From positions 1 through 10,599 of the forward strand of contig JAMQCK010001225.1 of NCBI GenBank assembly GCA_024196135.1: 10,599 nt of DNA. Reading direction: 5' to 3'. Position numbers and translations under genes: made by a program. A model generated the notes under the pieces. It was not told the DNA's origin. It saw only the letters and a list, made by a program, of their open reading frames with translations, and made no database searches. How positions within the stretch are numbered: position 1 is the stretch's first letter; each line of letters opens with the position of its first letter. The stretch comes from Pleurotus ostreatus/Saccharomyces cerevisiae fusant. Taxonomy: Eukaryota; Opisthokonta. Of the stretch, positions 7,430 through 10,599 are shown piece by piece.

Positions 7430-7466
7430 CCGGCGGGATGGGAGGATAGCCGGCAGAATGGGAGCA
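7427..7466 (+). repeat. 20-bp tandem duplication that includes the GT17 stop codon
   Basis: Two adjacent 20-base units, TAGCCGGCGGGATGGGAGGA (7427-7446) and TAGCCGGCAGAATGGGAGCA (7447-7466), differ at three positions. The first three bases of unit one are the stop codon of the GT17 gene, so the duplication spans the CDS/3' UTR boundary. Confidence 0.75.
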
Positions 7467-7857
7467 TATCGTGAATGCTTCATTCGGTCCCGACGAGGTA
7501 CTTTGCAGTCGTAGTACGCATCTGACGGCGCGACGCGTGTATGCTAGGACTGTGTCCTGTTCGTGTTTGCTATGGACAGCATGAGCAATCTTGCAAATTT
7601 ATGGCTGTTGCGTCATCTTGTATCGCTAACTTATATCATTCTGCTATTCTTTGCTGTATATACACCCGGACTGTTCACCTTGGAAGATGCTTCAAAATAC
7701 CCCTTAAGGCCAATTCTGTCGACCACAAATAACACCAAACAGATGCGCGCCACCCGGATTGGCCGCGATCGCGCAGGGCTTCCCGTCGAGATAACATCGA
7801 ATTCGCACTCCTATGAGCGCAAAGATAATCATGAAACATAGAGCGATACAAGTACGA
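7467..7857. other. Convergent intergenic region between the GT17 and PLP-enzyme genes
   Basis: About 390 bp of comparatively AT-rich DNA forms the 3' regions of two convergent genes. I see no domain-bearing frame and no clear AATAAA on either strand. Short frames at 7541-7841 and 7704-8087 are continuations or shadows of the neighbouring sequence. Confidence 0.45.
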
Positions 7858-9901
7858 CTACAACGCCTTTCCCGACCCCAGACTATCCAACCACTGCTGC
7901 CAAAGCGCAGTCCGCTCCCTCTCCCTACCCAACATGGTCGCAAACTGCACCACCCGCCACACATCCTGGAAGTTACTGGCCAGCCCCAAGCTAATGCGCA
8001 CGACCCCCAGCTCGCGCCCGACGATCTTCTCGAAGCCCGACAGCGTGGTGCCGGCCTGCAAGTTGGCCATCGCCTCGGAGATGCCAAGGAGAGCGGCGGC
8101 GCCTCCGGGGTTGCACATGCAGCCTGTGCGGAGGGAGATGGAGGATTTGGAGGCGGCGAAGTCGACGAAGGAAAGGGGTATCATCTCGCCGGAGGGCTAA
8201 ATGGGTTCGGTAAGCGAGAGCGCAGAAGTCCGAAGAACAGGAGCGATGCACTTACATTGATGAAGATGAAGGATATGGTCGAGCCCACATCGGACTGATC
8301 GCCAACAGAGCGAAGCCGCTTCGTAGAGGTCTTGGACAGTATGCGGACAACGGAGAGGCCGTTCACATCGTGTCGGATCCTCGGAAGCACGCGATAGAGG
8401 TAGGTCATCAGACACGAGAGTCGCAGAGGCAAGAACGGGAGGTAGGCAGAAAGAAATCGAAGACCATCCGTTACAGCAGGAAGAGACGTGTAGTTGATCG
8501 TGCCGTCCTGGTGTCAATGTCAGCGGCATAGTGAACGCGCATTGAACCAGTTTTACCTCAAAGCGTTCGTGCGGATGCGTCGACATAGTCACAAGAGATC
8601 CAGGGACTTGTACAACATTGACGCTACCGCCAGAGAACCAAGGTCGCCGAAGATGTTCGAGGAAAGACGTCTTGACAACGAGAGCACCGACGCCAGTAGG
8701 AAAGCCGAACATCTTGTAGAAGGAGATCGCCATAGCGTCGACAGGGTATTCCGCGAGCGAGAACGTAGAGGTCGGGACCAGAGCCGCGGCGTCCAGAAGA
8801 GTATGGTACCCGAGAGCGGAGGCATATTTGATGATGTCTAGAGATGGCTTGTGGTTGCTGACGTTCGACTGGCCTGTGTAGCCGAAGAGAGACATAGGTT
8901 GTTGCCCATCGCGACGTCGAGGCCTGGTGCGGAGGAGCACGCTCTGATGGCCTTGAGCAAAAGAAAAAGAGAAGGATTATGTCTTCACCTTCGCTTCCGC
9001 GTCGATGAGCCCTCCGTTGAAGGTAGACGATATGTACTGGACTTTAGCGCCACGAGCCCTTGCGTACTGACGTATGCCATTGACGCTGTTGTGTGAGTCG
9101 ATAGGTAGAACAAAGCAGCTCTCTTCTGAGAACGGGAAAGATTCGCCAACGAGTTTGAGAGCAGCGGAGGCGTTGGCAGTGAAGACGACAGTGTAACCAG
9201 GAGGAGCCTTGAAGAAGGAAAGCACGGCCTGCCGCGCCTCGGAGGCGTACTTGAGGGACAGTGTCGAGCTGGGCAAAGCATAAGTTTCCGCCAGCGTCGG
9301 AGAAGACGGGGCTTACGGGTCACTCGCAGAGTGAGTGTTGCCCATGATGACTTGGCGAAGGAGATCGGTGTGTACATGCAAGAGGCCCTCGGGATACAGC
9401 GCGCCGCCCATGTAGTCGACATAAGTTTCGCCAGCAGAGTCGATTCGTTGGAAGTCAGATCGTCGCAGAGCGTCCAGCGTCCAGGTCAATCTATATTCTT
9501 CGTGGGGTTCAGCTGATGGCCGATCGTGCATACGAGTAGCGCGCACCAGGAAACTCCGCCAGAAAAGCCTGATAGTCTTGCACACTCCCTGGCGTCGGGG
9601 CGGGCTTCAGCGCAGAGTAGTATATCGCGGTAGTCACAGGAGGAGGCAGAGGAGCGAGTGGGGCGGACGGTAAGACGGAGGCCGAGCGTTTGCGCGAGGG
9701 ACCGAGAGCGGAGCGGGAGCGTTTCTTCGGTAGATGGTGCCAGTCATCATCATCCGAGGGTATCAGTCCTCCTTCGATCCCCTTTTTCTCGTGTTCCAGC
9801 GTCGACGCAGAGTCAAAGGCATGGCAGGACAGGTGATAACGCGAGACAGCCTTGTGCTGAGCGTAGGGGTGGTTTCGCTTTTGGGAGTGAGTGTTGCCCA
9901 T
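7858..9901 (-). CDS. PLP-dependent class V aminotransferase-fold protein, molybdenum cofactor sulfurase-like, without MOSC domain, 597 aa
   Basis: Exons on the minus strand are 9901-9547, 9497-9317, 9268-8989, 8943-8557, 8507-8256 and 8196-7858; introns are 45-59 bp. Frame and family sequence continue across every junction (for example [15 protein letters not shown]). The catalytic domain starts near residue 106. PLP-enzyme landmarks are [19 protein letters not shown] (237-255), Asp323 in [10 protein letters not shown], and the Schiff-base Lys349 in [15 protein letters not shown]. The signature [10 protein letters not shown] holds Cys511 and Cys513; in Moco sulfurases (ABA3, HxB, MOCOS) the Cys in the equivalent RTGCFCNPG carries the persulfide. 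Those enzymes pass sulfur from cysteine to the molybdenum cofactor and end in a MOSC domain; here the protein stops about 85 residues after the Cys motif, so actual Moco sulfuration is doubtful. Residues 1-105 are an unusual extension with an MGNTHSQKR start and a basic KKRSRS...RKRS segment. The ATG at 9901 is the first in frame; no upstream ATG was seen. Confidence 0.88.
9329..9345 (-). repeat. 17-bp exact direct repeat, copy in exon 2 of the PLP-enzyme gene
   Basis: The plus-strand sequence GAGTGAGTGTTGCCCAT here is identical to that at 9885-9901. On the minus strand both encode MGNTHS in the reading frame. This copy (residues 170-175) falls in the conserved GNxHS segment of the catalytic domain. 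Confidence 0.8.
9885..9901 (-). repeat. 17-bp exact direct repeat, copy at the start codon of the PLP-enzyme gene
   Basis: This copy begins at the proposed ATG and encodes the first six residues, MGNTHS. The sequences diverge immediately after. The copies are 556 bp apart in the genomic DNA and in the same reading frame after splicing. Confidence 0.8.
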
Positions 9902-10258
9902 GGTGGAGGGAGATATCCAAGGGATGAGGATCAAGAAAGCGGTGGGCAAGGTATCAGCAACTCGCTAAAGCATGGTAGGGATGGCCGTTGGGGACAAGAG
10001 TCGTCCGAGGCGAGCGGGACATTTCGCGTGGTCGAGACACGTGGTACTTAAAGTTGAACTGTGACAGCGGCGTGACATGCTCTTCTCATGAAGACGACGA
10101 CGGCCACACGATTCTCGGCGACACTCTCTTGCAACCTTCTATTTTGTAGGCTAAGAGAGGTCTATGTACAAGGTGTTACGTGTTTGTTTGTCGCCTCGGA
10201 GAGGAATCATGGATTACGGGTATTATACAACAAGCGACCGATAAGAGTCTGGACGGCC
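9902..10258. other. Upstream region of the PLP-enzyme gene
   Basis: No supported gene. This should contain the minus-strand promoter of the PLP-enzyme gene. I see no clear TATA box; the nearest AT-rich element is ACTTAAAG around 10046-10053, which I would not call. Frames at 9734-10051 and 10088-10273 on the plus strand lack protein-like character. Confidence 0.4.
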
Positions 10259-10284
10259 ACACTTAGCGGCTGAGCGCTAAGTGT
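10259..10284. repeat. Perfect hairpin: 10-bp arms, 6-nt loop
   Basis: ACACTTAGCG at 10259-10268 pairs exactly with CGCTAAGTGT at 10275-10284 across the loop GCTGAG. A run rich in A and T follows, including AATAAA at about 10292-10297 on the plus strand. It does not overlap any supported gene. It may be a chance palindrome, a terminator-like or transposon-end structure, or a protein binding site. Confidence 0.7.
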
Positions 10285-10318
10285 TGAGAAATAATAAACT
10301 AGGCACCGGAGAGCGCCC

Positions 10319-10338
10319 GGCCCCACCGGGCCCCACCG
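10319..10338 (+). repeat. Tandem duplication of GGCCCCACCG
   Basis: Two exact 10-bp copies lie side by side at 10319-10328 and 10329-10338. A short inverted pair, GGCAC at 10302-10306 and GTGCC around 10340-10344, encloses them. The cluster lies about 130 bp before the right-edge open frame and could be part of a transposon end, though no full terminal inverted repeat can be shown in this window. Confidence 0.6.
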
Positions 10339-10470
10339 AGTGCCGAAAAAACGTGATCGCGCGTGACGTTCGGAAATGTCCGTCGCGGACTTGATGTCAC
10401 ATCGGTTGAACCCGTGTCACACGACTCCCGCTGCGGCGCCGCCACCTCACACACCTGTCTCATTTTCTCT

Positions 10471-10599
10471 ATGCCTCCAAACGACCCTCGTGCGGTACCT
10501 GCAGTTATCGCAGCATGGTACATGCATATGGTGGCCATGATAACGGCTCTATTTGCCTCTGATTGGTACTACAACCAGCCGTATCACACTTCGGCTCTA
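10471..10599 (+). CDS. N-terminal fragment, probable PIF/Harbinger-like DDE transposase, cut by the window edge
   Basis: An ATG at 10471 opens a frame of exactly 43 codons that reaches the right edge without a stop. It follows a pyrimidine-rich stretch (CACCTGTCTCATTTTCTCT), as expected before a fungal start. The residues include MPPNDPRAVPAVIAAWYMHM and end DWYYNQPYHTSAL. The PYHTSAL segment resembles the start of fungal HARBI1-like DDE_Tnp_4 proteins as I remember them, where it precedes a helical region leading to the catalytic domain. No catalytic residue falls within the window, so the assignment rests on this short match and could be wrong. A minus-strand frame over the same DNA (10299-10538) has no protein-like features and is judged a shadow. 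Confidence 0.4.
   Translation, partial: MPPNDPRAVPAVIAAWYMHMVAMITALFASDWYYNQPYHTSAL

Noticed and set aside
9902..9949. Extension of the PLP enzyme to a TTG at 9949
   Set aside because: The codon is TTG, and the ATG at 9901 is the first in-frame methionine.
10299..10538. Minus-strand 79-codon frame near the right edge
   Set aside because: Crosses the GC-rich repeat and the opposite-strand transposase-like start; no protein-like features.
1..10599. tRNA, rRNA, CRISPR array, bacterial-type defence system or biosynthetic gene cluster
   Set aside because: No cloverleaf, rRNA core, regularly spaced repeat-spacer array or clustered pathway genes were seen; the window reads as eukaryotic intron-bearing DNA with unrelated single genes.

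Overview
The window looks like nuclear DNA of a filamentous basidiomycete, probably an Agaricomycete of the Polyporales type. Coding exons are GC-rich and broken by many short GT-AG introns, mostly 45-94 bp, with donors such as GTGAGT, GTAAGT and GTGCGT. The most recognisable gene is a fungal peptidyl-Lys metalloendopeptidase that matches the Grifola frondosa enzyme in length and key residue spacing. The order-level placement is inference from that family resemblance.

Layout from left to right. Positions 1-390 hold an unexplained open frame on the minus strand that runs off the left edge. Positions 495-2079 (+) hold a seven-exon gene for a 371-residue coiled-coil protein of unknown function. 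Positions 2491-3943 (-) hold a five-exon gene for a secreted M35 (aspzincin) Lys-specific metalloprotease of 348 residues, with a TATA box and a GATA-type site upstream. Positions 3944-6074 are about 2.1 kb mostly without a recognisable gene; they include one weak ORF at 5054-5653, a GGTGTA minisatellite and a uORF. Positions 6075-7429 (+) hold a four-exon gene for a family GT17 N-acetylglucosaminyltransferase-like type II membrane protein of 390 residues. Positions 7858-9901 (-) hold a six-exon gene for a 597-residue PLP-dependent, molybdenum-cofactor-sulfurase-like protein that has no MOSC domain and carries an unusual N-terminal extension. Positions 9902-10470 are intergenic, with a perfect hairpin and a GC-rich tandem repeat. 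From 10471 to the right edge an open frame gives the N-terminus of what is probably a PIF/Harbinger-like DDE transposase.

The genes form two convergent pairs (495-2079 with 2491-3943, and 6075-7429 with 7858-9901), each separated by roughly 400 bp. Nothing in the sequence ties the genes into one pathway. They read as ordinary single genes: a secreted protease, a secretory-pathway glycosyltransferase, a PLP enzyme and a coiled-coil protein. I see no secondary-metabolite cluster, CRISPR array, tRNA or rRNA. The most unusual points are the N-terminus of the PLP enzyme (a possible myristoylation signal, a basic NLS-like segment, and a 17-bp exact repeat of its own catalytic-domain motif) and the fact that the two longest introns each carry a tandem duplication. 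All exon-intron models come from reading splice sites and frame continuity by eye; no transcript data were available.
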